The notes below the pieces were generated by a model, which did not search any database, was not told the origin of the DNA, and worked only from the letters and a program-made list of their open reading frames with translations. A stretch of 54,147 nt of DNA from Candidatus Choladousia intestinavium (GTDB taxonomy: Bacteria; Bacillota; Clostridia; Lachnospirales; Lachnospiraceae). The stretch is taken from the NCBI GenBank assembly GCA_018712785.1, contig DVGK01000142.1, positions 1 to 54,147 on the forward strand, in the 5' to 3' direction. Numbering within the stretch: the stretch's first letter is position 1; the number at the start of each line of letters is the position of its first letter. The position numbers and the translations under genes are program-made. Positions 32,098-40,933 of the stretch are shown piece after piece.

Positions 32098-32580
32098 ATG
32101 AAAGTGAAGATTTTTACGGATGGGGCAGCCAGAGGAAACCCCAACGGCCCCGGAGGCTATGGGACGATTCTCCAGTACGTGGACGGAAAGGGAAATCTGC
32201 ATGAGAGAGAGTATTCTCAGGGGTATATGAAAACGACCAATAACCGGATGGAGCTGATGGCGGCGATTGTGGGCCTTGAGGCTTTAAACCGGCCTTGTCA
32301 GGTGGAGCTGTATTCAGACTCAAAATATCTGACGGATGCCTTTAACCAGAGATGGGTGGAGGGCTGGATTAAGAAAAACTGGACCAGAGGAAAGAATGAG
32401 CCTGTCAAAAATGTAGATCTTTGGCAGCGGCTTCTGGCAGCGGCAGCTCCCCATGAGGTTCAGTACATCTGGGTGAAAGGCCACGACGGGCATCCGGAGA
32501 ACGAAAGATGCGATCAGCTGGCTACTTCAGCCGCGGACGGCGAGGACAGGATCGCGGACCCGGGAATCCCGGAGGTCTAG
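32098..32580 (+). CDS. rnhA: Ribonuclease HI
   Basis: 160 residues, the usual size. The four carboxylates of the active site are Asp8 (IFTDGAARGNP), Glu52 (NNRMELMAA), Asp74 (LYSDSKYL) and Asp139 (ENERCDQLA), with the flexible-loop His129 in VKGHDGHPEN. The basic handle region (WIKKNWTRGKNEPVKN) is present. It removes RNA from RNA-DNA hybrids. GGAG lies just before the ATG at the end of the preceding gene, so the two are probably co-translated. Confidence 0.96.
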   Translation: MKVKIFTDGAARGNPNGPGGYGTILQYVDGKGNLHEREYSQGYMKTTNNRMELMAAIVGLEALNRPCQVELYSDSKYLTDAFNQRWVEGWIKKNWTRGKNEPVKNVDLWQRLLAAAAPHEVQYIWVKGHDGHPENERCDQLATSAADGEDRIADPGIPEV

Positions 32581-32589
32581 ATTTTCAGG

Positions 32590-32618
32590 TTGAAATGGAG
32601 AAAACCCTGTGATATCAT
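32590..32618 (+). promoter_or_regulatory. Promoter of alaS
   Basis: TTGAAA (32590-32595), 17 bases, TATCAT (32613-32618) with upstream TG. The leader of about 105 bases contains only a small hairpin (GCGCA/TGCGC, about 32683-32695) and no T-box sequence. Confidence 0.6.
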
Positions 32619-32732
32619 ACTTGTGTTGCGGCAAAGCAGATTCAGAGCGGCTGTAACGTTTATTATATAGAAAAAGTGAAAGCGCAGCCTGCGCCGCATA
32701 TGTTTGGAAACAAGATTTTGGAGGAAATTGTC

Positions 32733-35375
32733 GTGAAAAAATACGGAGTAAATGAATTGCGGAAGATGTTTCTGGATTTTTTCAGAAGCAAAGATCACTA
32801 CATTATGAACAGTTTTTCTCTGGTGCCTCATAATGATAACAGCCTTTTGCTGATTAATTCAGGTATGGCACCTCTGAAGCCTTATTTTACCGGGGCGGAA
32901 ATCCCGCCAAAGAGAAGAGTGGCTACCTGTCAGAAGTGCATCCGTACCGGCGATATCGAGAATGTGGGAAAAACTGCCCGTCACGGCACCTTCTTTGAGA
33001 TGCTGGGAAATTTCTCCTTTGGAGATTATTTTAAAAAGGAAGCGATCGCCTGGACCTGGGAATTTCTTACCCAGGTGGTGGGACTGGAAGAAGACCGTCT
33101 GTATCCTTCCGTATATGTAGATGACGACGAGGCATGGGAGATCTGGAATAAGGACATCGGCATTGCGCCGGAGAGGATTTTCCGCTTCGGAAAGGAAGAT
33201 AATTTCTGGGAGCACGGGGCAGGCCCCTGCGGCCCCTGCTCAGAGGTATACTATGACAGAGGGGAAGAGTACGGCTGCGGAAAGCCGGGCTGTACTGTGG
33301 GATGTGACTGCGACAGATACATTGAGATCTGGAACAACGTATTTACCCAGTTTGAAAACGACGGACATGGACACTATGAGACTCTGCAGCAGAAGAACAT
33401 TGATACAGGCATGGGACTGGAGCGTCTGGCTACCGTGGTACAGGGCGTAGACTCCATTTTTGATGTGGATACGATTCAGGCGCTGCGGGACAGAGTCTGT
33501 GAGTTGGCGCATACCGAATATAAGAAGGATGAGAACAAGGATGTTTCCATAAGGCTCATTGTGGATCACATCCGGTCGGCTACTTTTATGATTTCAGACG
33601 GAATTATGCCTACCAATGAGGGCAGGGGCTATGTGCTCCGCCGCCTTATCCGCCGGGCGGCCCGTCACGGACGGCTGCTGGGGATTGAGGGACAGTTCCT
33701 GTCAAAACTCAGCGAGAGCGTGATTGAAGGGTCTAAGGACGGATATCCGGAGCTGGATGAAAAGAGAGACTTTATTTTTAAGGTTCTCTCTCAGGAAGAG
33801 GAGAAGTTCAGCCGGACCATTGACCAGGGCCTGAATATCTTAAACGGCATGGAGAATACGCTTCAGGAGACAGGGGAGAAGACCCTGTCCGGCAAGGATG
33901 CCTTCCTTCTGTACGATACCTACGGATTCCCCCTGGATCTGACCAGAGAGATTCTGGAAGAAAAAGGATATGAGGTGGATGAGGCCGGTTTTTCTGCCTG
34001 CATGGAGGAGCAGAGAAAGAAAGCCAGGGAAGCCAGGGCTGTCTCCAACTATATGGGGGCGGACGCTACGGTATACGACCAGCTTCCGGCCGAGCTGACC
34101 ACAGAATTCACCGGGTATGACGGGCTGGAATGTCAGGGGACGGTGACAGCCATTACCACAGAGAGCGAAGTGACGGAGGCTCTTACGGAAGGGGTAAAAG
34201 GTACTGTAGTGACAGATAAAACGCCTTTCTATGGCACCATGGGAGGACAGAACGGCGACAAAGGCGAGATCTGCCTGGCGGACGGAGGCAGATTCGTCGT
34301 GGAAGATACGATTCATCTCAGGGGAGGCAAGGTTGGTCATGTGGGATTTATGGCCAGCGGCATGGTTAAGACGGGAGATACCGTGACTTTGAAGGTAGAC
34401 GCGTCCGGAAGACAAAATACCTGCAGGAATCACAGCGCCACCCATCTTCTTCAGAAAGCTCTGAAGACGGTTCTCGGCTCCCATGTGGAGCAGAAGGGTT
34501 CTCTGGTGGCGCCGGACCGGCTGCGCTTTGACTTTGCCCATTTCCAGGCCATGACTCCGGAGGAGATTCAGAAGGTGGAGGAACTGGTAAATCAGGAAAT
34601 TCACGCCGGACTTCCTGTGGTGACAGAGGTAATGAGCCTGGAGGAGGCCAAGAAGACAGGCGCCATGGCTCTGTTCGGAGAAAAATACGGAAGCCAGGTA
34701 AGAGTGGTTTCCATGGGTGATTTCTCAAAAGAGCTCTGCGGAGGCACCCATGTTTCCAATACCGCTCAGATTTCGGCCTTTAAGATCGTCTCTGAGTCCG
34801 GGATCGCTGCCGGAGTGCGCCGGATCGAAGCCCTGACCGGGGAAGCAGTCTTTGACTATTACAGGAAAACGGAAAGCGTTCTCGCGAAAGCGGCCGCGCT
34901 GCTGAAGACCACGCCGGAAGCGGTGCCGGAGAAGATCCGCGCTTTGGAGGCGGAGCTGAAAGCCCTTCACAGCGAAAACGAATCCTTAAAGAGCAGACTT
35001 GCCAAGGACGCGCTGGGCGATGTGATGGAACAGGTATGCCAGGTAAAGGGCGTGAAGCTTCTGGCTGCCAGCCTCAAAGGCGTGGATATGAATGGCCTGC
35101 GGGAGCTGGGTGATCAGCTGAGAGAGAAGCTGGGAGAAGGCGTCGTAATCCTTGCTTCGGAAAATGAAGGAAAAGTGAGTCTCATGGCGGCAGCCACGGA
35201 GGGCGCTATGAAGCAGGGCGCTCATGCGGGCAATCTGATCAAGGGAATTGCAGCCTGTGTAGGCGGTGGCGGCGGCGGCCGCCCGGCTATGGCCCAGGCC
35301 GGAGGGAAGAATCCCCAGGGAATTCCCCAGGCTCTGGAGAAGGCTAAGGAAGTTCTGGAAAGTCAGCTGAAATAA
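32733..35375 (+). CDS. alaS: Alanyl-tRNA synthetase
   Basis: 880 residues from GTG 32733, eight bases after GGAGG. The frame is open 57 bases further upstream to an ATG without a ribosome site; the 880-residue form matches the family length and starts VKKYGVNELRKMFLDFF. Catalytic class II core: NSGMAPLKPYFTG, RHGTFFEMLGNFSFGDYFK, GMGLERLA. The editing domain has NHSATHLLQKAL and the zinc-binding CGGTHVSNT. The C-terminal coiled coil plus DHHA1 domain ends with the glycine-rich GGGGGGRPAMAQAGG. It charges and proofreads tRNA-Ala. Confidence 0.97.
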   Translation: MKKYGVNELRKMFLDFFRSKDHYIMNSFSLVPHNDNSLLLINSGMAPLKPYFTGAEIPPKRRVATCQKCIRTGDIENVGKTARHGTFFEMLGNFSFGDYFKKEAIAWTWEFLTQVVGLEEDRLYPSVYVDDDEAWEIWNKDIGIAPERIFRFGKEDNFWEHGAGPCGPCSEVYYDRGEEYGCGKPGCTVGCDCDRYIEIWNNVFTQFENDGHGHYETLQQKNIDTGMGLERLATVVQGVDSIFDVDTIQALRDRVCELAHTEYKKDENKDVSIRLIVDHIRSATFMISDGIMPTNEGRGYVLRRLIRRAARHGRLLGIEGQFLSKLSESVIEGSKDGYPELDEKRDFIFKVLSQEEEKFSRTIDQGLNILNGMENTLQETGEKTLSGKDAFLLYDTYGFPLDLTREILEEKGYEVDEAGFSACMEEQRKKAREARAVSNYMGADATVYDQLPAELTTEFTGYDGLECQGTVTAITTESEVTEALTEGVKGTVVTDKTPFYGTMGGQNGDKGEICLADGGRFVVEDTIHLRGGKVGHVGFMASGMVKTGDTVTLKVDASGRQNTCRNHSATHLLQKALKTVLGSHVEQKGSLVAPDRLRFDFAHFQAMTPEEIQKVEELVNQEIHAGLPVVTEVMSLEEAKKTGAMALFGEKYGSQVRVVSMGDFSKELCGGTHVSNTAQISAFKIVSESGIAAGVRRIEALTGEAVFDYYRKTESVLAKAAALLKTTPEAVPEKIRALEAELKALHSENESLKSRLAKDALGDVMEQVCQVKGVKLLAASLKGVDMNGLRELGDQLREKLGEGVVILASENEGKVSLMAAATEGAMKQGAHAGNLIKGIAACVGGGGGGRPAMAQAGGKNPQGIPQALEKAKEVLESQLK

Positions 35376-35386
35376 ATGAAAAAGAG

Positions 35387-35414
35387 TTGACGAAAGCGGA
35401 AATTATGGTATAAT
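35387..35414 (+). promoter_or_regulatory. Promoter of rpsU
   Basis: TTGACG (35387-35392), 16-base spacer, perfect TATAAT (35409-35414), 12 bases after the alaS stop and about 80 bases before rpsU. Confidence 0.65.
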
Positions 35415-35492
35415 ACTTAGTAGTGCAGTAAAAATACCCAGACAGTTGTATTATGCACAATCTACAACTGGAGGGAGGTTAGGTGTGAGACA

Positions 35493-35669
35493 ATGTCAAA
35501 TGTAATCGTTAAAGAAAACGAGACTCTGGACAGCGCTTTACGTCGTTTCAAAAGAAACTGCGCCAAAGCAGGTATCCAGCAGGAGATTCGTAAAAGAGAG
35601 CATTATGAGAAGCCAAGCGTAAGACGTAAGAAAAAGTCTGAAGCAGCTCGTAAGCGTAAATTCAATTAA
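35493..35669 (+). CDS. rpsU: 30S ribosomal protein S21
   Basis: 58 residues, full length. It begins [20 protein letters not shown] and continues into the very basic tail [21 protein letters not shown], both diagnostic for S21. It sits on the 30S platform near the anti-Shine-Dalgarno region. GGAGGGAGG lies 14 bases upstream of ATG and a weaker AGGTG seven bases upstream, so the effective ribosome site is uncertain. It has its own promoter and a strong terminator, so it is probably a monocistronic, highly expressed gene. Confidence 0.96.
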   Translation: MSNVIVKENETLDSALRRFKRNCAKAGIQQEIRKREHYEKPSVRRKKKSEAARKRKFN

Positions 35670-35679
35670 TGTGCATTAA

Positions 35680-35713
35680 AATTCCTGGCCAGTAGATGGT
35701 CAGGAATTTTTTT
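35680..35713 (+). terminator. Intrinsic terminator of rpsU
   Basis: AATTCCTGGCCA pairs with TGGTCAGGAATT (one G-U pair) around a five-base loop, followed by a run of seven T. Confidence 0.88.
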
Positions 35714-35732
35714 ATAAGCAAGGATAATAAGT

Positions 35733-37283
35733 GTGAAAGCAGGATATATGGATAAAATAGCGAAACGAATTTTCAGCCGTGTCTTTTTTGTCGGCGTCGC
35801 CATTCTGGTGCAGGTTGTCTGGATTATACTGTCTGTGGTGTTCCTGGGCTCCAGACTGCCTTTCATGACCATTCTGGTGGAGGCTGTCAGCCTCCTGGCA
35901 GTGCTGTGGCTGGTGAACAAGGATATTAATCCGGCCTATAAGCTGGCATGGACGATTCTGATTCTGGCAGTCCCCATCGCAGGTGCTGTGATTTATTTTA
36001 TGTTTGGAAAATCCAGACTGGCAAAAGACCTCAATGAAAAGCTGGAGGCGGCCAGACAGGAAACAGGAGAGTTTCTTGGGGAAAAGCCGGAGGTGATGAG
36101 GAAGCTGGAAGAGCTGGATCCGGAGGCGGCCAGGCAGTCCCGCTATATCTGCCGCTATGCGGGCTTTCCGGCGTACCAGAAGACAGAGACCCGGTATTTC
36201 CGGGTGGGCGAGGAGCTGTATCTTGCCATGATCGAGGAGCTGAACAAGGCGGAGCATTTCATTTTCCTGGAATATTTTATCATTGATGACGGAATCATGT
36301 GGCAGGGGATTCTGGATATCTTAGAATACAAGGTCAGAATGGGCGTGGATGTCCGGCTTATATACGACGATGTGGGCTGTGTGAATACTCTGCCGGCCAA
36401 TTTCTATCTGCAGCTTCGCAAAAGAGGCATTCAGTGCGAGGTGTTTAATCCTTTCCTGCCGATTGCCTCCGTGGTGCTGAATAACCGGGACCACAGAAAA
36501 ATTATGGTTATTGACGGACATACGGCCTTTACGGGCGGTATCAATCTTGCGGATGAGTATATTAACAGAAAGAAGCGATTCGGCTACTGGAAGGATACCG
36601 GAATTATGCTGAAGGGCGAAGCGGCCTGGAGCTTTACCCTGATGTTCCTGCAGATGTGGAGCGTGCTTTCAGGACAGAAGCAGGACTACCTGAAATACAG
36701 GCCCCATGAGTGGCACCAGGAGGAGTTTGAGGACGACGGCTTCGTTCAGCCCTACGGCGATACACCTCTGGATCATGAGACGGTGGGAGAGAACGTATAC
36801 CTGAACATCATTAACAGGGCCAAAAAGTACATCTATATTTTTACGCCGTATCTGGTGACAGACAATGAGATTACCACAGCTCTCTGCCTGGCGGCCAAAA
36901 GCGGAATCGATGTACGGATTGTGACGCCGGGGATTCCGGATAAAAAGCTGGTATTTTTGCTTACCCAGTCTTACTATGATAAGCTGATTCAGTCAGGTGT
37001 GCGGATTTTTGAGTACAAGCCGGGCTTCCTTCATGCGAAATCCTTCGTCTGCGACGATGAGATCGCCACTGTGGGAACTATCAATCTGGACTTCCGCAGC
37101 CTGTACCTTCATTTTGAGTGCGGCGTATGGATGTACCGCTCAGAGGCGGTTCTGCAGATCAAGGAGGATGCCCTGTCTCTCTTTAAGGAATGCCGAGAGA
37201 TTACATGGGAAGACTGTAAAAGAAAGTCTTCCGTAAAACGTCTGCTCCAGAGCATCCTGCGCCTTTTCGCGCCTCTGCTGTAG
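35733..37283 (+). CDS. cls: Cardiolipin synthase (phospholipase D family)
   Basis: 516 residues from GTG 35733, seven bases after AAGGAT. The ATG at 35748 is only three bases from the nearest AGGA and is less likely. Two N-terminal membrane helices (about 14-38 and 42-62, with a third at 70-90) precede two PLD domains. Both HKD motifs are intact: His254-Arg-Lys256-x4-Asp261 in HRKIMVIDG and His434-x-Lys436 in LHAKSFVCDD. The enzyme joins two phosphatidyl groups into cardiolipin at the membrane. It stands alone between the rpsU terminator and the carboxypeptidase gene. Confidence 0.95.
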   Translation: MKAGYMDKIAKRIFSRVFFVGVAILVQVVWIILSVVFLGSRLPFMTILVEAVSLLAVLWLVNKDINPAYKLAWTILILAVPIAGAVIYFMFGKSRLAKDLNEKLEAARQETGEFLGEKPEVMRKLEELDPEAARQSRYICRYAGFPAYQKTETRYFRVGEELYLAMIEELNKAEHFIFLEYFIIDDGIMWQGILDILEYKVRMGVDVRLIYDDVGCVNTLPANFYLQLRKRGIQCEVFNPFLPIASVVLNNRDHRKIMVIDGHTAFTGGINLADEYINRKKRFGYWKDTGIMLKGEAAWSFTLMFLQMWSVLSGQKQDYLKYRPHEWHQEEFEDDGFVQPYGDTPLDHETVGENVYLNIINRAKKYIYIFTPYLVTDNEITTALCLAAKSGIDVRIVTPGIPDKKLVFLLTQSYYDKLIQSGVRIFEYKPGFLHAKSFVCDDEIATVGTINLDFRSLYLHFECGVWMYRSEAVLQIKEDALSLFKECREITWEDCKRKSSVKRLLQSILRLFAPLL

Positions 37284-37315
37284 GAGCAGAAAAACGCCGA
37301 CATGAATTTTTTAGA

Positions 37316-37356
37316 ACCGTCCATAATATAGATAAAGAAAGAAGAAACAGGACGGT
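37316..37356 (+). promoter_or_regulatory. Inverted repeat covering the Shine-Dalgarno of the first carboxypeptidase
   Basis: ACCGTCC (37316-37322) is the exact complement of GGACGGT (37350-37356). The right arm contains AGGA, the only ribosome site for ATG 37361. The 27-base loop is A-rich and includes an AATATAGATAAAG stretch. It could form an mRNA stem limiting translation, or be a DNA operator; undecided. Confidence 0.4.
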
Positions 37357-37360
37357 AAAT

Positions 37361-38521
37361 ATGAAGAAATGGATGAGCTGGATTCTGACAGTCTGCCTCC
37401 TGGCGTCAGCTCCGCTGAAAGCTTTTGCCCAGGAGAACGCCCCGGAGCTTCAGACGCCGCACGCGGCAGTGATGGAGGTGTCCACCGGGGAGCTTCTCTA
37501 CGAAAAAGAGGCAGACGCCAGGGTACACCCTGCCAGCGTTACGAAGATTATGACTATACTTTTGACCTTTGAGGCGCTGGAAAAAGGGGAGATATCTCTG
37601 GAGGATGCGGTGATTACCAGCGCCAGGGCAAAGTCCATGGGCGGCTCTCAGGTATTTCTGGAGGAAGGGGAAGTACAGACGGTAGAGACTTTGCTGAAGT
37701 GCATTATTATTGCGTCGGGCAACGATGCATCTGTGGCTATGGCGGAGCATATCAGCAGCACAGAGGAGGCTTTTGTAGAAAGAATGAACGAGGAAGCGCA
37801 GAGACTTGGAATGGTGAACACGCATTTCGCGGACTGCTGCGGCCTGACCGAGTCTGCGGAACATTATACTTCCGCTAAGGATGTGGCAATTATGTCCAGA
37901 GAGCTTCTGTACCGTTTTCCCCAGGTGACGGAGTATTCCGATATCTGGATGGAGGATATCACCCATGAAACCCGTCAGGGCAGCAGCACTTTTACCCTTA
38001 CAAACACCAATAAGCTTCTGCGGAGTTATGAAGGCTGCGACGGACTGAAAACCGGCAGCACCAGCCTGGCGAAATTCTGTCTCAGCGCCACGGCCCGTCG
38101 GGATGGAATCCGGCTGATCAGCGTAGTGTTGGGGGCTCCTGACTCAAAGACCCGTTTTTCGGAGGCAGGAAGCCTGTTAAGCCACGGCTTTTCCATGTGC
38201 TCCCTTTATTATGATGAGGATATGGGGAATCCGGGGACCGCCAGAGTCAGAGGCGGAAAAGCGGAGCTTGTGGATCTGGCTTATGAAGATGAATTCTCCT
38301 ATTTGAGTACCTCTGGGGAAGACTTTACAGAGATTGAAAAGGAGCTTTTCGTGGAAGAAAATCTGGATGCCCCGGTAAAGGAGGGGCAGCAGGCGGGAAA
38401 GCTGGTCTACACACTGAACGGAAAGCAGATCGGAGAAGTGCCTGTTCTGACCGCCGCTTCGGTAGAAAAGGCGGATTATGCCTGGTGCCTTGATACGGTC
38501 TTTGACGCCTGGTTTTTGTAA
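37361..38521 (+). CDS. dacF: D-alanyl-D-alanine carboxypeptidase (DacF-like, S11)
   Basis: 386 residues with a signal peptide (cleavage after AFA, about residue 23). Penicillin-binding motifs are complete: Ser59-Val-Thr-Lys62 (SxxK), Ser119-Gly-Asn121 (SxN) and Lys230-Thr-Gly (KTG). The C-terminal half (from about 275) is the beta-rich PBP5-type domain, and the last residues form a weak amphipathic end. It trims the terminal D-Ala from peptidoglycan stem peptides and so limits cross-linking. A paralogue lies at 40934. Its ribosome site is inside an inverted repeat. Confidence 0.93.
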   Translation: MKKWMSWILTVCLLASAPLKAFAQENAPELQTPHAAVMEVSTGELLYEKEADARVHPASVTKIMTILLTFEALEKGEISLEDAVITSARAKSMGGSQVFLEEGEVQTVETLLKCIIIASGNDASVAMAEHISSTEEAFVERMNEEAQRLGMVNTHFADCCGLTESAEHYTSAKDVAIMSRELLYRFPQVTEYSDIWMEDITHETRQGSSTFTLTNTNKLLRSYEGCDGLKTGSTSLAKFCLSATARRDGIRLISVVLGAPDSKTRFSEAGSLLSHGFSMCSLYYDEDMGNPGTARVRGGKAELVDLAYEDEFSYLSTSGEDFTEIEKELFVEENLDAPVKEGQQAGKLVYTLNGKQIGEVPVLTAASVEKADYAWCLDTVFDAWFL

Positions 38522-38531
38522 AAGGCGGGGG

Positions 38532-38560
38532 TTTTCAGAAACGGAAGATTATGGTATACT
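38532..38560 (+). promoter_or_regulatory. Promoter of the metallophosphoesterase gene
   Basis: TTTTCA (38532-38537), 17 bases, TATACT (38555-38560), ten bases after the carboxypeptidase stop. Transcription would begin near 38567, leaving a leader of about 87 bases. Confidence 0.55.
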
Positions 38561-38581
38561 TCAAGAATTGATGAAAACAGA

Positions 38582-38643
38582 GGCTGCTGTTTTCTGAATA
38601 CAGGCCTTGAACAGCAGCAGCCGAGGCGCTGCTGCAGAAAGGA
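38582..38643 (+). promoter_or_regulatory. Leader with competing CTG/CAG stems before the metallophosphoesterase
   Basis: GGCTGCTG (38582-38589) can pair with CAGCAGCAGCC (38612-38622). The same middle segment can instead pair with CTGCTGCAG (38629-38637), which ends one base before the Shine-Dalgarno AAAGGA (38638-38643). The two stems exclude each other, as in a translational switch. No known riboswitch motif is recognised. Confidence 0.4.
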
Positions 38644-38653
38644 TAAAGACGCT

Positions 38654-39451
38654 ATGAAGGATATAAAGGTGGCCCGCTATAAAGTACGGGCCGGCCAAAA
38701 GGAAAATCGTCCGGTTCATCCCTTTACCATCGTTTTTTTAAGCGATCTTCACAATGCGGGATACGGGGAAGGGAACGGCAGGCTCCTTGCTGAAATCCGG
38801 AACCAGTCTCCCCAGGCTGTGTTTGTGGCGGGAGATATGGTGACGGCAGAAGAAAATGTAGGCATGAATCAGGCCCTGTCTCTCCTGGATGGACTGACGA
38901 AGCAGTATCCGGTGTTTTACGCCAATGGGAACCATGAGTGCAGATTGAAAAATCATCCGGAGAAATACGGGGATCTGTATGAAAAATACTCCGCGTCCAT
39001 CAAAAGCCTGGGCGTGCATCTCCTGGAAAATGCTTGTGAAAAAATAGAGCTGGAGCGGATGAGCCTTGCTGTGTGGGGATATGAGCTGCCCTCTGAGTAT
39101 TTTAAGAGAGGCGGCCTGAAGGAACTGAAAGCGGATCAGATCCGGGAAACCCTTGGAGAGCCTCTTCCGGAATGCTTTAACCTTCTGCTGGCCCATCATC
39201 CGGAATACTTTCCGGTATATGCAAAGTGGGGGGCGGATCTTACTCTGTCGGGGCATCTTCACGGAGGAATCGTACGGCTTCCGGGAGTGGGCGGCGTGAT
39301 CAGCCCGAGATTCGGCCTGTTTCCTGCCTTCGACCGGGGGCTGTACGCGCGGAATGAGAAGAGAATGATCGTCAGCGCAGGACTTGGGACGCATACGATT
39401 CCCATCCGGATCAACAATCCTCCGGAGCTGGTGGTTATTGATATCATGTAA
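38654..39451 (+). CDS. Metallophosphoesterase (YaeI/YkuE-like)
   Basis: 265 residues. The five metallophosphoesterase motifs are in order: FLSDLHNAG, AGDMVTAEE, ANGNHECRL, LLAHHPEYF and LSGHLHGG. Together they bind a two-metal centre. It lacks a clear signal peptide or twin-arginine motif, so it may be cytoplasmic, in contrast to Bacillus YkuE. Substrates of the family include phosphodiesters and lipid pyrophosphates; none can be assigned here. It follows a dacF-type gene and precedes scpA by 65 bases. Confidence 0.85.
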   Translation: MKDIKVARYKVRAGQKENRPVHPFTIVFLSDLHNAGYGEGNGRLLAEIRNQSPQAVFVAGDMVTAEENVGMNQALSLLDGLTKQYPVFYANGNHECRLKNHPEKYGDLYEKYSASIKSLGVHLLENACEKIELERMSLAVWGYELPSEYFKRGGLKELKADQIRETLGEPLPECFNLLLAHHPEYFPVYAKWGADLTLSGHLHGGIVRLPGVGGVISPRFGLFPAFDRGLYARNEKRMIVSAGLGTHTIPIRINNPPELVVIDIM

Positions 39452-39516
39452 AAGGAGACAGAGGTTTTAAATCGGAACCCCTGTCTGACTGGAAAAGGGA
39501 AGGCAGAAGGAAAAGT

Positions 39517-40311
39517 ATGGGTATACCTGTGAAGCTGGAAGTGTTTCAGGGGCCGCTGGATTTGCTGCTGCACCTGATTGAAAAGAACAAGGTAAATATT
39601 TACGATATTCCCATTGTGGAGATTACGGACCAGTATATGGAGTATGTCCGCCAGATGCAGGGGGAGAACCTGGAAGTGATGAGCGAATTTCTGGTGATGG
39701 CAGCGACCTTGCTGGATATTAAATCCAGAATGCTTCTTCCGCCGGAGAAGGATGAAGAGGGAGAGGAGCAGGATCCCAGGGCAGAACTGGTTCAGAAACT
39801 GCTGGAATACAAAATGTATAAATACATGTCCTATGAGCTCAGGGAGCGGCAGGAGGACGCGGCGTTTACTCTCTATAAGGAGCCTACGATTCCGGAGGAG
39901 GTAAAAGCATACCGGCAGCCGGTGGATGTGGAAGAGCTTCTGGCCGGGGTGACGGTACAGGAGCTGCATCGGGTTTTTAGAGATATCATGCGCAGGCAGG
40001 AGGACAGGATTGATCCCATCCGCAGCAAATTCGGTACACTGGAAAAAGAAGAAGTGGATTTAAATGAGACGATGGGATTTGTGACCCGGTACATTGCCGG
40101 GGCAGACTCCTGCACCTTCCGTCAGCTTTTGACCCTCAGAAAGGGAAAGCTCTATGTGATCGTTACCTTCATGACCCTTCTGGAGCTGATGAAAGAGGGA
40201 AAAGTGGAGGTGCGGCAGGAGGGAACCTTTCAGGAAATCTACATTCAGGCAGCGCCGGCCCTCTATGAAGAAGGGCAGGAGGTGTCTTTGGAGGAGGCTG
40301 GCCTGGAGTGA
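39517..40311 (+). CDS. scpA: Segregation and condensation protein A
   Basis: 264 residues. It opens VKLEVFQGPLDLLLHLIEKN and has the IYDIPIVEITDQYM helix, both canonical for ScpA (kleisin). EFLVMAATLLDIKSRMLLPP follows, and the C-terminal winged-helix region is present (TFRQLLTLRKGKLYVIVTFM). ScpA bridges the two SMC head domains with ScpB to form the bacterial condensin. scpB begins 28 bases after it, as in most Firmicutes. Confidence 0.96.
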   Translation: MGIPVKLEVFQGPLDLLLHLIEKNKVNIYDIPIVEITDQYMEYVRQMQGENLEVMSEFLVMAATLLDIKSRMLLPPEKDEEGEEQDPRAELVQKLLEYKMYKYMSYELRERQEDAAFTLYKEPTIPEEVKAYRQPVDVEELLAGVTVQELHRVFRDIMRRQEDRIDPIRSKFGTLEKEEVDLNETMGFVTRYIAGADSCTFRQLLTLRKGKLYVIVTFMTLLELMKEGKVEVRQEGTFQEIYIQAAPALYEEGQEVSLEEAGLE

Positions 40312-40338
40312 TCTTTTTGAAAGAGGAGGGGAAATACA

Positions 40339-40911
40339 GTGGAAACAGAAAAGAAAACAGAAGCTGCCATTGAAGCCATCCTTTTTGCTATGGGAGACTC
40401 CGTAGAGCTGGATAAGATCGCGGCAGCGGTGGAACTGAGCAGAGAAGAAACCAGGAAAGTCATCGCCGGGATGATGGAAAAGTACCAGCAGGAAGACCGG
40501 GGCGTGCGGATTATAGAATTAGAGGATTCTTATCAGATGTGTACCAAGAGCGAACTGTACGAGTATCTGATCCGGATTGCCAAGCAGCCGAAAAAGCCTG
40601 TGCTTACGGAGGTGGTCATGGAGACTCTGTCTATTATCGCCTATAAACAGCCGGTTACGAAGCTGGAGCTGGAAAAAATCAGGGGAGTAAAGTGCGACCA
40701 TGCGGTCAACAAGCTGGTTGAGTACGGCCTCGTGCAGGAGGTGGGACGGCTGGACGCTCCCGGACGGCCTCTGCTTTTCGGGACTACGGAAGAATTTCTG
40801 CGCCACTTCGGGGTGCAGTCCCTGGATGAGCTTCCGTCGTTAAATCCGGTTCAGATCGAAGACTTTAAGGCGGAGGCTGAAGAAGAGATTCAGATGAAGC
40901 TGGAAGTATAG
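40339..40911 (+). CDS. scpB: Segregation and condensation protein B
   Basis: 190 residues from a GTG start with GAGGAGGGG upstream. It contains two winged-helix domains: EAAIEAILFAMGDSVELDKI in the first, and TEVVMETLSIIAYKQPVTKLELE plus GRLDAPGRPLLFGTTEEFLRHFG in the second, the most conserved ScpB stretch. It forms dimers on the ScpA linker within SMC-ScpAB. It lies directly after scpA and is followed after 22 bases by a second carboxypeptidase gene. Confidence 0.96.
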   Translation: METEKKTEAAIEAILFAMGDSVELDKIAAAVELSREETRKVIAGMMEKYQQEDRGVRIIELEDSYQMCTKSELYEYLIRIAKQPKKPVLTEVVMETLSIIAYKQPVTKLELEKIRGVKCDHAVNKLVEYGLVQEVGRLDAPGRPLLFGTTEEFLRHFGVQSLDELPSLNPVQIEDFKAEAEEEIQMKLEV

Positions 40912-40933
40912 AGAAGAAAACGGGAGGGTCTGA

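Noticed and set aside
32619-32732. Possible T-box riboswitch before alaS
   Set aside because: There is no T-box sequence (AGGGTGG-type), no specifier stem and no terminator in the short leader.
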